DNA of 32,310 nucleotides, taken from IMG/VR virus record IMGVR_UViG_3300021356_000088, positions 1 to 32,310 of that record; one strand, 5' to 3'. Within the stretch, counting starts at the first letter, position 1. Each line of letters starts with the position of its first letter. This document shows positions 1 through 6,941 of the stretch, piece after piece. The DNA comes from a virus. Position numbers and translations under genes: made by a program. The notes below the pieces were generated by a model, which had not been told where the DNA came from, did no database searches, and saw only the letters and a list, made by a program, of their open reading frames with translations.

Positions 1-62
1 ATATGAAGCTAAACCTGACAACAGGCGAAGCAGCGTTTGAACTTTTAACACTTGTAGAATGA
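1..62 (+). CDS. C-terminal end of large tail protein (partial, first copy)
   Basis: The window opens inside a gene. The open frame gives about 20 residues ending in LLTLVE and a TGA at 60-62. These match the last codons of the 852-aa tail protein at 27321-29879, so this is the end of a second copy of that gene cut by the window edge. Its stop overlaps the ATG of the next small ORF (ATGA), exactly as in the complete copy. Role as for the full-length copy: a tail tip or baseplate-region virion protein, by position only. Confidence 0.85.
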   Translation, partial: MKLNLTTGEAAFELLTLVE

Positions 63-202
63 TTAAGGATATTATAGAACTACTGAAGAGCGATGATTGG
101 CACGATGGCGGTCAACTAACACAGATGGCAAAAGGCAAGTACAAAGTACCTGAGAACCTAGCCGAATTTAAGAACTACTTTAAACTACAAAGTAATGGCT
201 GA
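59..202 (+). CDS. Small protein upstream of tape measure (47 aa, first copy)
   Basis: A 47-codon ORF starts in an ATGA overlap with the preceding tail gene and ends 8 nt inside the tape measure gene (ATG at 195), the spacing expected of a translationally coupled cistron. It begins MIKDIIELLKSDDWHDGG and is charged, with no membrane segment. The duplicate at 29876-30019 encodes the same protein with one silent-looking base change, so the frame is conserved between variants. I do not recognise the family. The position between a tail protein and the tape measure suggests a tail assembly or minor virion role, but that is inference. Confidence 0.65.
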   Translation: MIKDIIELLKSDDWHDGGQLTQMAKGKYKVPENLAEFKNYFKLQSNG

Positions 203-2273
203 AAAAATAAGAAAAGTAGTTGAGATTGAGGTTGATGTTAATAGTTCTGAGGTTACTCAATTAAACCAAGAAATAAAAACAACCAACAGCAACTTACAGC
301 AAACCAATGCAGCTAATGCTGGACTGTCAAACCAGCTTAATAAAACAACAGGCAGTGCTATCTCAGGATTTAAGAAATTCGTCAAACTTATTAAAGCAGC
401 AGCAAAAGATGTATGGGGCGTTGGTAAGGGATTAAAAGAAACTGAAAAAGGCACAGAGGGCGTTGGCAAGGGATTAAAAAAAGTTGAAGAATCAACAGAG
501 GGCGTTAATAAGGAATTAAAAAAAGTTGAAAAAGGCACAGGGGGCGTTAATAAGGAATTAAAAAAGTCAGCAAAAGGCACATCAGGACTTGCTGGTGGAT
601 TTAAGAAAGTCGGCACAGCTATTAAAGCAGCAGGTATCGGCTTACTCATTTCCGCATTAGGAACTTTGGTTCAGGTATTTAAAAACAATCAAGGGGCAAT
701 AGACGCTTTTGAAACAGGTCTAACAGCTTTAAAAATAGCTGGAAATGATTTGTTTAAATTCTTAGAAGCAAATGTCGGTTCTGTTGTAGATTATTTTAAA
801 TCAATCTTTGAAGATCCTAAACAAGCATTAATAGACTTTGCTGAAGCGTTCAAGAAAAACATACAAGAACGTTTTGATTCTTATCTTGATACATTAGGCT
901 TTTTAGCGAGTGCTGTTAAGAAGGTATTTAGTGGAGACTTTGCAGGCGCGATGGATGATGTTAAAGCAGCAGGCAAGGAATCACTAGATGTACTAACAGG
1001 CGTAAATAATTCCTTTGACAAAGCAACGGAGCTAGTAAGTGAAGCGGTTACAGCAATAAGCGACTACACATCGGAAACATTAAAAAGCGCGAAGGCTACT
1101 GTTGAACTGAGTAAAGCAGCAGAAATTGCAGCTATTCAGCAACAAGGCTTAATAGAAGAATTTGACAGAGCTGCTGAAATTCAAAGACAGATTCGAGATG
1201 ACGAGACAAAATCATTTGAAGAGCGCATCGCAGCGAATGAGAAGCTAGGTGAAATATTGCAAGACCAAATTGAGGCGGAAACAGCCTTAATTGACATTCA
1301 ACAAAGAGCAATCCAAGATAGATTAGCCAAAGGTTTAATACCTGAGTTTGAAGCTAAAAAACAACTGCTGGAATTAGAAAACGAAAGGGCAGCTATATTA
1401 GCAAAGGTCACAGGTTTTGAGTCTGAACAGCTAATAAATAGAAACAGTTTGCTGCGCGAGCAAAGAGACTTACAGGATCAGATTACTCAACAAGCCATAG
1501 ACAGGCAAAAACAATTAGATGACATCAGCCTTGAAATAATGCAAGAAGGTATTGATAAAGAGTTGATGATGTCTGCTCAAAAATATGATGATCTATACGC
1601 ACAGGCAGAAGGCAACGCTGAACTACAAAAGCAAATCACAGAGGCGCAAGAAGCCGAACAGCAAGCTATACGAGATAAATATGATGCAGAACGGAAAGCT
1701 GCTGAAGAAAAAGCAGCTGCAGACCAAATAGCACTAGAAAGAGAAAAACAGGAACAACTTGAACAGCTTGCGACCGATGGTTTGCAAGCATTATCAGGAG
1801 CAACAGACTTTTTTTTAGAGAAGTCAAAAGTAAATGCTAAACGTCAATTTCAAATCACGAAAGGGCTTCAGTTAGCTTTAGCTATAGTTGATGGCATTAA
1901 GGCAGTAACAGCATCGCTTGCTTATGCACCTGTTGCAATAGGAGCAGCACCAAATCCAGCAGGTATCGCTTCTTTAGCTTTTGCAGTATTATCATCAGCA
2001 GTCGCGGTAGCAAAAATAGCATCTGCTAAATATGAGCCAAGCGGTGGCGGAGGCGGAGGCGGTGGCGGTGGCGCAAGTACAAGCACACCATCAATACCAA
2101 CAGCAGGCGGTGGCGCGCCACAATTTAACACAGTCGGAACAAGCGGATTTAATCAGGTGGCTGGCAGTATTGCACAACAGAATCAAGAACCTGTCAAAGC
2201 CTATGTTGTATCGACAGACGTAACGAGTCAGCAGAGCCTTGACAGAAACAGCCGAGACAAGTCATCATTTTGA
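195..2273 (+). CDS. Tail tape measure protein, allele A (692 aa)
   Basis: Long protein, mostly alpha-helical and coiled-coil, as expected for a tape measure that sets siphovirus tail length and passes through the tail tube. Visible parts in order: an N-terminal coiled coil (residues 1-70), four 14-residue repeats of GVxKxLKxxEKGTx type (75-130), a hydrophobic helix (about 143-162), a long Q/E/K-rich coiled coil (about 290-545), a second hydrophobic stretch (about 565-620), a glycine run (about 628-640) and a conserved tail ending SQQSLDRNSRDKSSF. Neighbours are tail genes upstream and the prohead protease downstream. A second allele of 677 aa lies at 30012-32045. It shares the ends and the 290-490 core but differs at about 200-290 and 490-625. 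Tape measure is the clear best call from length, composition and context. Confidence 0.88.
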   Translation: MAEKIRKVVEIEVDVNSSEVTQLNQEIKTTNSNLQQTNAANAGLSNQLNKTTGSAISGFKKFVKLIKAAAKDVWGVGKGLKETEKGTEGVGKGLKKVEESTEGVNKELKKVEKGTGGVNKELKKSAKGTSGLAGGFKKVGTAIKAAGIGLLISALGTLVQVFKNNQGAIDAFETGLTALKIAGNDLFKFLEANVGSVVDYFKSIFEDPKQALIDFAEAFKKNIQERFDSYLDTLGFLASAVKKVFSGDFAGAMDDVKAAGKESLDVLTGVNNSFDKATELVSEAVTAISDYTSETLKSAKATVELSKAAEIAAIQQQGLIEEFDRAAEIQRQIRDDETKSFEERIAANEKLGEILQDQIEAETALIDIQQRAIQDRLAKGLIPEFEAKKQLLELENERAAILAKVTGFESEQLINRNSLLREQRDLQDQITQQAIDRQKQLDDISLEIMQEGIDKELMMSAQKYDDLYAQAEGNAELQKQITEAQEAEQQAIRDKYDAERKAAEEKAAADQIALEREKQEQLEQLATDGLQALSGATDFFLEKSKVNAKRQFQITKGLQLALAIVDGIKAVTASLAYAPVAIGAAPNPAGIASLAFAVLSSAVAVAKIASAKYEPSGGGGGGGGGGASTSTPSIPTAGGGAPQFNTVGTSGFNQVAGSIAQQNQEPVKAYVVSTDVTSQQSLDRNSRDKSSF
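417..584 (+). repeat. Four 42-bp tandem repeats in tape measure allele A
   Basis: Residues 75-130 of the tape measure are four in-frame 14-residue units (GVGKGLKETEKGTE, GVGKGLKKVEESTE, GVNKELKKVEKGTG, GVNKELKKSAKGTS), followed by a degenerate GLAGGFKKVG. Loss or gain of a unit would change tape length in fixed steps. Allele B keeps the same four-unit periodicity at 30234-30401 with much more diverged sequence. Confidence 0.85.
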
Positions 2274-2277
2274 TAAA

Positions 2278-2307
2278 AACAAAACCTAAAAAATTCGTTT
2301 ATTACAT
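2278..2307 (+). promoter_or_regulatory. Candidate late promoter (CGTTTATT-N4-ATG) before protease gene
   Basis: A 25-bp sequence (2278-2302, starting AACAAAACCTAAAAAATTCG) recurs identically at 8560-8584 and 32050-32074, each time just before a structural gene. Its core CGTTTATT lies exactly 4 nt before the ATG, as at 6379 and 23478. It falls in the 34-nt gap after the tape measure stop. It may be a phage-specific promoter with a very short leader, or a translation-initiation element; the sequence alone does not separate these. Confidence 0.55.
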
Positions 2308-3255
2308 ATGAAGATTATAGAACTGATACTTGACGAAGAAAGTATTGATGCTGGAGTCAATGCCATCAGCATAGTCGAGTCACCTGCAATAGAGTCTGAC
2401 TTCATTGCTTTAAGCAAAGACCAAGAAATCAAGCTGGCAGAAGTAGATAAGGAGAAGCGTGTATTGATGGGCGCAGCATTGATACCTAACAAAACCATAT
2501 TCCGCAAGAATGGCGAGGAAGAATTCTACGTTTACTTCTCAAAGGAGACTATTGCCAAAACATCGCAGCTATTTTTGAAGCAAGGCAATCAGAGCAAAAG
2601 CACTTTAGAGCATCAGCTTAAATTATCTAACCTGACAGTAGTTGAATCTTGGTTAGTCGATGACACAGAAAAAGACAAGTCAGCGTATTACGGACTTTCG
2701 ATGCCTGTCGGCACTTGGATGGTCAGCGTAAAAGTTGACAACGATGCGGTATGGAATGAGTACGTCAAAACAGGTAAGGTAAAAGGATTTTCTATTGAAG
2801 GTTATTTCGCTGACAAGACAGAACTGAAAGCTGTTGAATCCATAGACACGATCCTAGCAGCATTTGAGGCAGAGGAAAAAGAATACTTGCTTAAAGAAGT
2901 CAAGGCGGTAATCAAGTCAGACAAGCGAACCAAAAGCGGCAAGCGTGTTTCAATGGAATCATATAGCGACTATCCTGATTCGGTAAAGAACAACGCAAAG
3001 CGAGGCTTAGAACTAAACGAGAAGGTCAACAATAAATGCGCTACACAGGTCGGTAAGATTAGGGCGCAGCAGTTAGCACAAGGCAAACCAATCAGCTTAG
3101 AAACCATCAAGCGAATGAAAAGCTACTTGAGTAGGGCGGAAGAGTATTATGATGCTTCAGACACAGAGGCTTGCGGAACTATCAGCTACTTGCTATGGGG
3201 CGGCAAATCTGCATTGAGTTGGGCAGAATCTAAAATCAACAGCTTAGATGCGTAA
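2308..3255 (+). CDS. XkdF-like prohead serine protease with C-terminal fusion domain (315 aa)
   Basis: The N-terminal half (about 1-175) fits the XkdF-like / peptidase S78_2 phage protease family: it opens with ISIVESPAIE, contains the core RVLMGAALIPNKTIFR, then EHQ (H102) and GFSIEGYF (S162, E164). H102 and S162 are the candidate catalytic pair. Such enzymes mature the capsid by cleaving scaffold and capsid precursor. The C-terminal part (about 195-315) is a separate domain containing KRMKSYLSRAEEYY and SYLLWGGKSALSWAE, which I know only as an add-on to phage head proteins of unknown function. The start follows the conserved CGTTTATT element by 4 nt. A second partial copy starts at 32080. 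The stop overlaps the next gene by 8 nt. Confidence 0.8.
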   Translation: MKIIELILDEESIDAGVNAISIVESPAIESDFIALSKDQEIKLAEVDKEKRVLMGAALIPNKTIFRKNGEEEFYVYFSKETIAKTSQLFLKQGNQSKSTLEHQLKLSNLTVVESWLVDDTEKDKSAYYGLSMPVGTWMVSVKVDNDAVWNEYVKTGKVKGFSIEGYFADKTELKAVESIDTILAAFEAEEKEYLLKEVKAVIKSDKRTKSGKRVSMESYSDYPDSVKNNAKRGLELNEKVNNKCATQVGKIRAQQLAQGKPISLETIKRMKSYLSRAEEYYDASDTEACGTISYLLWGGKSALSWAESKINSLDA

Positions 3256-3484
3256 GGATAAGCTGCGGTATTACAATGCGCAATCATCAAGGCGAGGCGG
3301 TAGGAGGGGATGCTTATGTCCTAACAACACATATTCCGTTAAGTGCTGCGATGGCTCACTATGGGCGCAAGGCATAGGCAATATTACAGGCACGCCTCCA
3401 ACCATCATCAACTACATATACATCACAACGGATGATTTCAAATACGTCACATCCGATAACGAACTTTACTTAACAGTCAACTAA
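3248..3484 (+). CDS. Small cysteine-rich structural-module protein (78 aa)
   Basis: It starts 8 nt inside the protease gene and its stop shares a base with the next ATG (TAATG), so it is coupled on both sides. The N-terminus is basic (RRGGRRG) and is followed by GCLCPNNTYSVKCCDGS, four cysteines that could bind metal or form disulfides, then WAQGIGNI and a threonine-rich end. Short proteins with a CLC...CCDGS...QGIG pattern sit beside tail-fibre genes in related phages as I recall them, but no function is established. A small fibre-associated or adhesion-module protein is plausible by position. Confidence 0.65.
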   Translation: MRKDKLRYYNAQSSRRGGRRGCLCPNNTYSVKCCDGSLWAQGIGNITGTPPTIINYIYITTDDFKYVTSDNELYLTVN

Positions 3485-5229
3485 TGGCAACAGAGAGAGT
3501 AGGCATACACAGCTTCGCAGAACTTGAAGCGTCAATCGGAAACGCGAAAACAGCAGCCGATGTCAAAACAGCATACGAAAGCAATGCAAATACCAATGAG
3601 TTTAGCGATTCAGAACAGACTAAGCTACTAGGCATTGAAGCTGGAGCAGAGGTAAACCCAACGGATGCTGAGATCAAAACAGCATACGAAAACAACGCTA
3701 ACACAAACGCCTTTACCGATGCCGAGCAAAGCAAGCTGTCAGGCATATCATCAGGCGCAGAGGTCAATGCTGTTGATTCAGTATTTGGCAGAACAGGCGC
3801 AGTAACTGCTCAAAGCGGTGACTACACAAAGTCAGATGTTGGACTTGCAAACGTAGACAACACCAGCGATGCAGATAAGCCAATAAGCACGGCAACGCAA
3901 ACGGCACTAGACGCAAAGCAAGGAGACATCACCTTAACTACCACAGGCACATCAGGTGCAGCTACATTGGTAGGAGACACTTTAAACATTCCACAGTATA
4001 GTGGAGGAGGTGGTAGTGGAACAGTAACAGAAGTTACAACAAACGCTCCGTTAGCTGTAACAAACGGAACAACTACTCCTGATTTATCAATTTCACAATC
4101 AACGACATCGACAGATGGTTATTTAAGTTCAACTGATTGGAACACATTTAACGACAAGCAGAATAGTATAACCTTAACCACAACAGGAACGTCAGGAGCA
4201 GCTACATTGGTAGGTGATACATTAAACATTCCTCAATACAGCGCAGGGGGTGGTGGTATTGCTGCGGTAGTCGATGACACTACGCCACAGCTAGGCGGTG
4301 ACTTAGATTTAAACACACTCGATGTCACAGGCAAAGGTAACATAAACATTACAGGCACAGTTACATCAGATGAATTTATAGGCGATGTAAATGGTGCGAT
4401 TCGATTCGGTGCTAAGAACGAAAGCGGAGCGACCTTACTAAAGGGCAAGGTCGTTTCAATTACAGGTGTAAGCGGAAACGAAACGCTTGTTGATTTAGCT
4501 GATGCAGATGATGCTACTGCAAGACCAGCATTCGGTTTAGTTTATGCGGATGCGAACAATAACGCAGCTTGCGAGGTGATTACTTTTGGAAACTTAACAG
4601 GGTTAAACACATCAGCATTTACTGAAGGCGATACACTATACGTTTCCACATCAGCAGGTGAGTTGACAGCTACACCACCAAGCGGTGAATCAGCAGACAT
4701 TCAGAACATCGGTAGAGTCATAAGAAGTCACGCAAGTGCTGGCATCATCAAAGTAGGAGGTGCAGGTAGGGCAAACGCAACGCCAAACCTTGACTCAGGC
4801 AAGATGTTTCTTGGCAACGCATCAAATCAGTCGGTATCAGTTGCAATGTCGGGTGATGTTACAATAGACAATGCGGGTGTAACAACAGTAGGCACTATCA
4901 ATTCCGTAGCGGTTGCCACAGTCACAAGCGGTGCGGCATTAGGAGCGACAGCAAACCAAGACTCAACAGCGACAATCTTAGCTGGAGATTTGACAGGCAC
5001 AGTCAACAGCGTAGCAGTTGCCACAGTAACGTCAGGAGCAGCACTTGGGGCAACATCGGTGCAGCCAAACGATAACGTATCAACGCTGACAAACGATGCT
5101 GACTACCTACCATCTGATCCAACAGGAGTTACAGGTGCAGATGTCATTACGAACATTATGAGTTTGACGCAAGCGGAATACGATGCCATCGCAACACCTG
5201 ACGCATCAACACTTTACATAATTACTTAA
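3484..5229 (+). CDS. Tail fibre / receptor-binding protein (581 aa)
   Basis: A long, Ala/Thr/Gly/Ser-rich, beta-type protein built from repeats, typical of phage tail fibres. Visible parts: two related modules ending SxLxGIxxGAEVN (about 25-95), the phage fibre motif VFGRTGAVTAQSGDYTKSDV with GLANVDNTSDADKP (about 100-140), a duplicated 25-residue module at 3928-4242 with Gly-rich linkers, a globular region from about 300 (GKVVSITGVSGNETLVDLAD) and a duplicated NSVAVATVTSGAALGAT (4900-5055). It likely projects from the tail and touches the host surface. It lies between the cysteine-rich protein and a LamG-like protein, 1 nt before the latter. No chaperone or cleavage domain is evident at its C-terminus. 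Confidence 0.8.
   Translation: MATERVGIHSFAELEASIGNAKTAADVKTAYESNANTNEFSDSEQTKLLGIEAGAEVNPTDAEIKTAYENNANTNAFTDAEQSKLSGISSGAEVNAVDSVFGRTGAVTAQSGDYTKSDVGLANVDNTSDADKPISTATQTALDAKQGDITLTTTGTSGAATLVGDTLNIPQYSGGGGSGTVTEVTTNAPLAVTNGTTTPDLSISQSTTSTDGYLSSTDWNTFNDKQNSITLTTTGTSGAATLVGDTLNIPQYSAGGGGIAAVVDDTTPQLGGDLDLNTLDVTGKGNINITGTVTSDEFIGDVNGAIRFGAKNESGATLLKGKVVSITGVSGNETLVDLADADDATARPAFGLVYADANNNAACEVITFGNLTGLNTSAFTEGDTLYVSTSAGELTATPPSGESADIQNIGRVIRSHASAGIIKVGGAGRANATPNLDSGKMFLGNASNQSVSVAMSGDVTIDNAGVTTVGTINSVAVATVTSGAALGATANQDSTATILAGDLTGTVNSVAVATVTSGAALGATSVQPNDNVSTLTNDADYLPSDPTGVTGADVITNIMSLTQAEYDAIATPDASTLYIIT
3928..4242 (+). repeat. Duplicated 25-residue module in the tail fibre
   Basis: The peptide from ITLTTTGTSGAATLVG to NIPQYS is encoded identically at 3928-4002 and 4168-4242, although the two DNA copies differ at several synonymous positions. 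Each copy is followed by a glycine-rich linker. Confidence 0.85.
4900..5055 (+). repeat. Duplicated NSVAVATVTSGAALGAT module in the tail fibre
   Basis: Identical 17-residue peptides are encoded at 4900-4950 and 5005-5055 with mostly synonymous DNA differences, next to the fibre's C-terminal domain. Confidence 0.8.
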
Positions 5230-5230
5230 T

Positions 5231-6004
5231 ATGCCGATTGAATTAGGAAGTACAGACATCACCACGCTAAAGTTGGGAAGTACAGATGTCAGTCAAGTAT
5301 ATCTAGGCTCAACAGCTTTATTGTCGACAAGCTACAATTTTGGAAATGCAATATTCCCCGATGGCGTTAATGATGATGCGTTAACAGCTTCAACTTTATC
5401 AATATCAGGAACAACAGATTGGATTACTTCATTTTGGATTAAGGGAAGTGGCACTAGCAATTCACTCAATGTAGTAATGTCGAAAAGTAGTGTTAATTAC
5501 AAATACATTTTTTTAAGAAAAGGAAGCACACCATACATCAGGTGGCAAGGGGCATCACAAACTAATTCAAGAGAAGAATGGAGTGATTCAGGACTTTCAG
5601 GGTGGGATGATGGTGATTGGCATCACGTTTATTTTTATAGAGTAGGAAATAACAGACATCTTGTTTTTGATGGAGTGGATTACGGAAGCGGTGGGGCATC
5701 AATAACACAGAATGGAGTAGATTTAAATTCTTTCTTTTCAAGATACAATACGTCATCACTTTATTCTAACGTGGCAATGGATGATGTTGTTATAGCCGAA
5801 ACAACAGGTAGTGTATCACAAGCACAATCTCTTTACAATTCAGGTGCAGGCGCAAATCCGACAACAGTTTTAGGCGCAACCCCTAAGTATTGGTACAAGT
5901 TTGACATTAACAACGGAGATACTACTGTGCCGAATAGCGGTAGTGCAGGTACAAATGATTTAACACTTAGCAACTTCTCAGGAACATATATACAAGCACA
6001 CTAA
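5231..6004 (+). CDS. LamG-like (concanavalin A fold) tail-surface protein (257 aa)
   Basis: The N-terminus carries three LGST repeats (ELGSTDI, KLGSTDV, YLGSTAL), a pattern seen at the start of phage tail-surface proteins. Residues about 35-200 look like a Laminin_G_3 / concanavalin-like jelly roll: TDWITSFWIKGSG, then DWHHVYFYRVGNNRHLVFDG, then AMDDVVIAETTGSVSQAQSLYN. Such domains bind glycans or glycoproteins, so a host-recognition role fits, next to the fibre gene. It starts 1 nt after the fibre stop and shares a base with the next ATG. No catalytic motif is visible. Confidence 0.75.
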   Translation: MPIELGSTDITTLKLGSTDVSQVYLGSTALLSTSYNFGNAIFPDGVNDDALTASTLSISGTTDWITSFWIKGSGTSNSLNVVMSKSSVNYKYIFLRKGSTPYIRWQGASQTNSREEWSDSGLSGWDDGDWHHVYFYRVGNNRHLVFDGVDYGSGGASITQNGVDLNSFFSRYNTSSLYSNVAMDDVVIAETTGSVSQAQSLYNSGAGANPTTVLGATPKYWYKFDINNGDTTVPNSGSAGTNDLTLSNFSGTYIQAH

Positions 6005-6219
6005 TGAATCACTACGGCTATATCACAGACCATACTTACATCGTCCCTGACACAGCGATCACTTGGGATTTTGTAAGATACAACGAAGACCAATCGACTA
6101 CCAGCTACACAGGTATAGAAAGCACAGAACAAATAGATGACAACAAGGTCACAATGTTTGCAACACCTGACGCTTTCAATAATTGGAAATACGAGTTTCA
6201 ACCTGACGAAGAAATATAA
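6004..6219 (+). CDS. Hypothetical protein (71 aa)
   Basis: A coupled small gene: its ATG uses the last base of the upstream TAA, and the next ORF begins directly after its stop. The protein is acidic and aromatic-rich (MNHYGYITDHTYIV...WKYEFQPDEEI), with no membrane segment or recognisable motif. Its position suggests an accessory to the tail-surface module. I do not recognise the family. Confidence 0.6.
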   Translation: MNHYGYITDHTYIVPDTAITWDFVRYNEDQSTTSYTGIESTEQIDDNKVTMFATPDAFNNWKYEFQPDEEI

Positions 6220-6354
6220 ATGAGCAACATCACGGAAGAAGGCGAAGCGTTCGCAGAAATGCTCCGCAAGGCAGCAGAACTTGATAAAACCAAGCAAGTC
6301 AAACCACAGCAATGCAGCCTTGATGACGAGGATTGCGAGGCTTGCGGAAGTTGA
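6220..6354 (+). CDS. Small acidic Cys-containing protein (44 aa)
   Basis: An ATG directly abutting the preceding TAA opens 44 codons beginning MSNITEEGEAFAEMLRKAAE and ending CSLDDEDCEACGS. It fills the gap before the scaffold gene's upstream element and continues the tight gene spacing. The N-terminal half is likely a helix; the C-terminal three cysteines could bind metal. Function unknown. Support comes from context and codon-like composition only. Confidence 0.55.
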   Translation: MSNITEEGEAFAEMLRKAAELDKTKQVKPQQCSLDDEDCEACGS

Positions 6355-6375
6355 AAATCTAACACTTTCTCGAAA

Positions 6376-6390
6376 TTACGTTTATACAGT
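6376..6390 (+). promoter_or_regulatory. Candidate late promoter (TTACGTTTATA-N4-ATG) before scaffold gene
   Basis: The 36-nt gap 6355-6390 contains TTACGTTTATA, with CGTTTATA at 6379-6386 and exactly 4 nt to the ATG at 6391. Core and spacing match 2296, 8578 and 23478, while the upstream flank differs from the 25-bp repeat, which helps define CGTTTATW as the conserved part. Confidence 0.5.
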
Positions 6391-6939
6391 ATGGAAAATT
6401 CTGTATTAAATCAAATCAAGACTTTGCTCGGCATCGAAATTAAGCTAGAGCAAATGACTCTTGAAAATGGCACAGTTATCGAAGCAGAGAGTTTCGAGGC
6501 TGGTGAGGCGGTTTTCATTGTCACAGAAGATGGTCAAGTGCCATTGCCTGTTGGCGAGTATGAACTGCCCGAATCTAGAGTGCTAGTCGTATCTGAAGAA
6601 GGTGTGATTGGTGAAATGAAAGCAATGGAGGAAGAGCCTGTTGCTGAAGAAGAAGCTGTCGAAACCAAAGAAGTTGAGGTAGAGGCAAGCGAAGAGCCAA
6701 GCTATGTAACAAAGGAAGACTTTGAAGCAGCTATTGGCGAAATTAAGTCTATGCTTTCTGAGACTAAAAAAGAGGAAGTAAAAGAAGAGGTTGAATTATC
6801 AAAAGAAGATATGCCAGCCGCAAAGGCAATTATGCCAAACCCTGATAAAGAATCAGGTAAATCATTCAATTTTCATTCAATAAAATTTGGAGGTACTGAA
6901 TCAAGAGTGCTTTCTAAAATAGCTCAAATCAAGAAATAA
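6391..6939 (+). CDS. Capsid scaffold-like acidic protein (182 aa)
   Basis: Very Glu/Lys-rich protein directly upstream of the major capsid gene (2-nt gap), the usual place for a scaffold. Residues 1-80 form a compact region with LENGTVIEAESFEAGEAVFI and VPLPVGEYELPESRVLVV, which I associate with Bacteroidetes phage scaffold-type proteins. Residues 80-135 are a low-complexity acidic segment (EEEPVAEEEAVETKEVEVEA) suited to a helical scaffold core. The basic C-terminus (LSKIAQIKK) could dock on the capsid protein. It is a probable substrate of the protease at 2308. Confidence 0.65.
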   Translation: MENSVLNQIKTLLGIEIKLEQMTLENGTVIEAESFEAGEAVFIVTEDGQVPLPVGEYELPESRVLVVSEEGVIGEMKAMEEEPVAEEEAVETKEVEVEASEEPSYVTKEDFEAAIGEIKSMLSETKKEEVKEEVELSKEDMPAAKAIMPNPDKESGKSFNFHSIKFGGTESRVLSKIAQIKK

Positions 6940-6941
6940 AA

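Larger units (their letters stand above)
1..2538. repeat. Left copy of a 2.5-kb terminal homology
   Basis: This segment is homologous to 29818-32310. The first 200 bases differ at about one position (A/G near 115). The tape measure genes share ends but have diverged blocks and a 45-nt length difference, and the protease starts differ by a few substitutions. Contig ends that overlap in this way are what a circular or circularly permuted phage genome gives when strain variants stop the assembler merging the ends. A real tandem duplication is the alternative. Confidence 0.85.

Noticed and set aside
257-649. Long minus-strand ORF opposite the tape measure repeats (also 30116-30505)
   Set aside because: It is the mirror of a biased, repeat-rich coding region; it has no spacing, start signal or recognisable domain, and every supported gene is on the plus strand.
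1922-2131. Minus-strand ORF rich in proline opposite the glycine run
   Set aside because: The polyproline is just the complement of GGN glycine codons in the tape measure.
3477-3767. Minus-strand ORF opposite the tail fibre start
   Set aside because: A shadow of repetitive fibre coding sequence, without its own signals.
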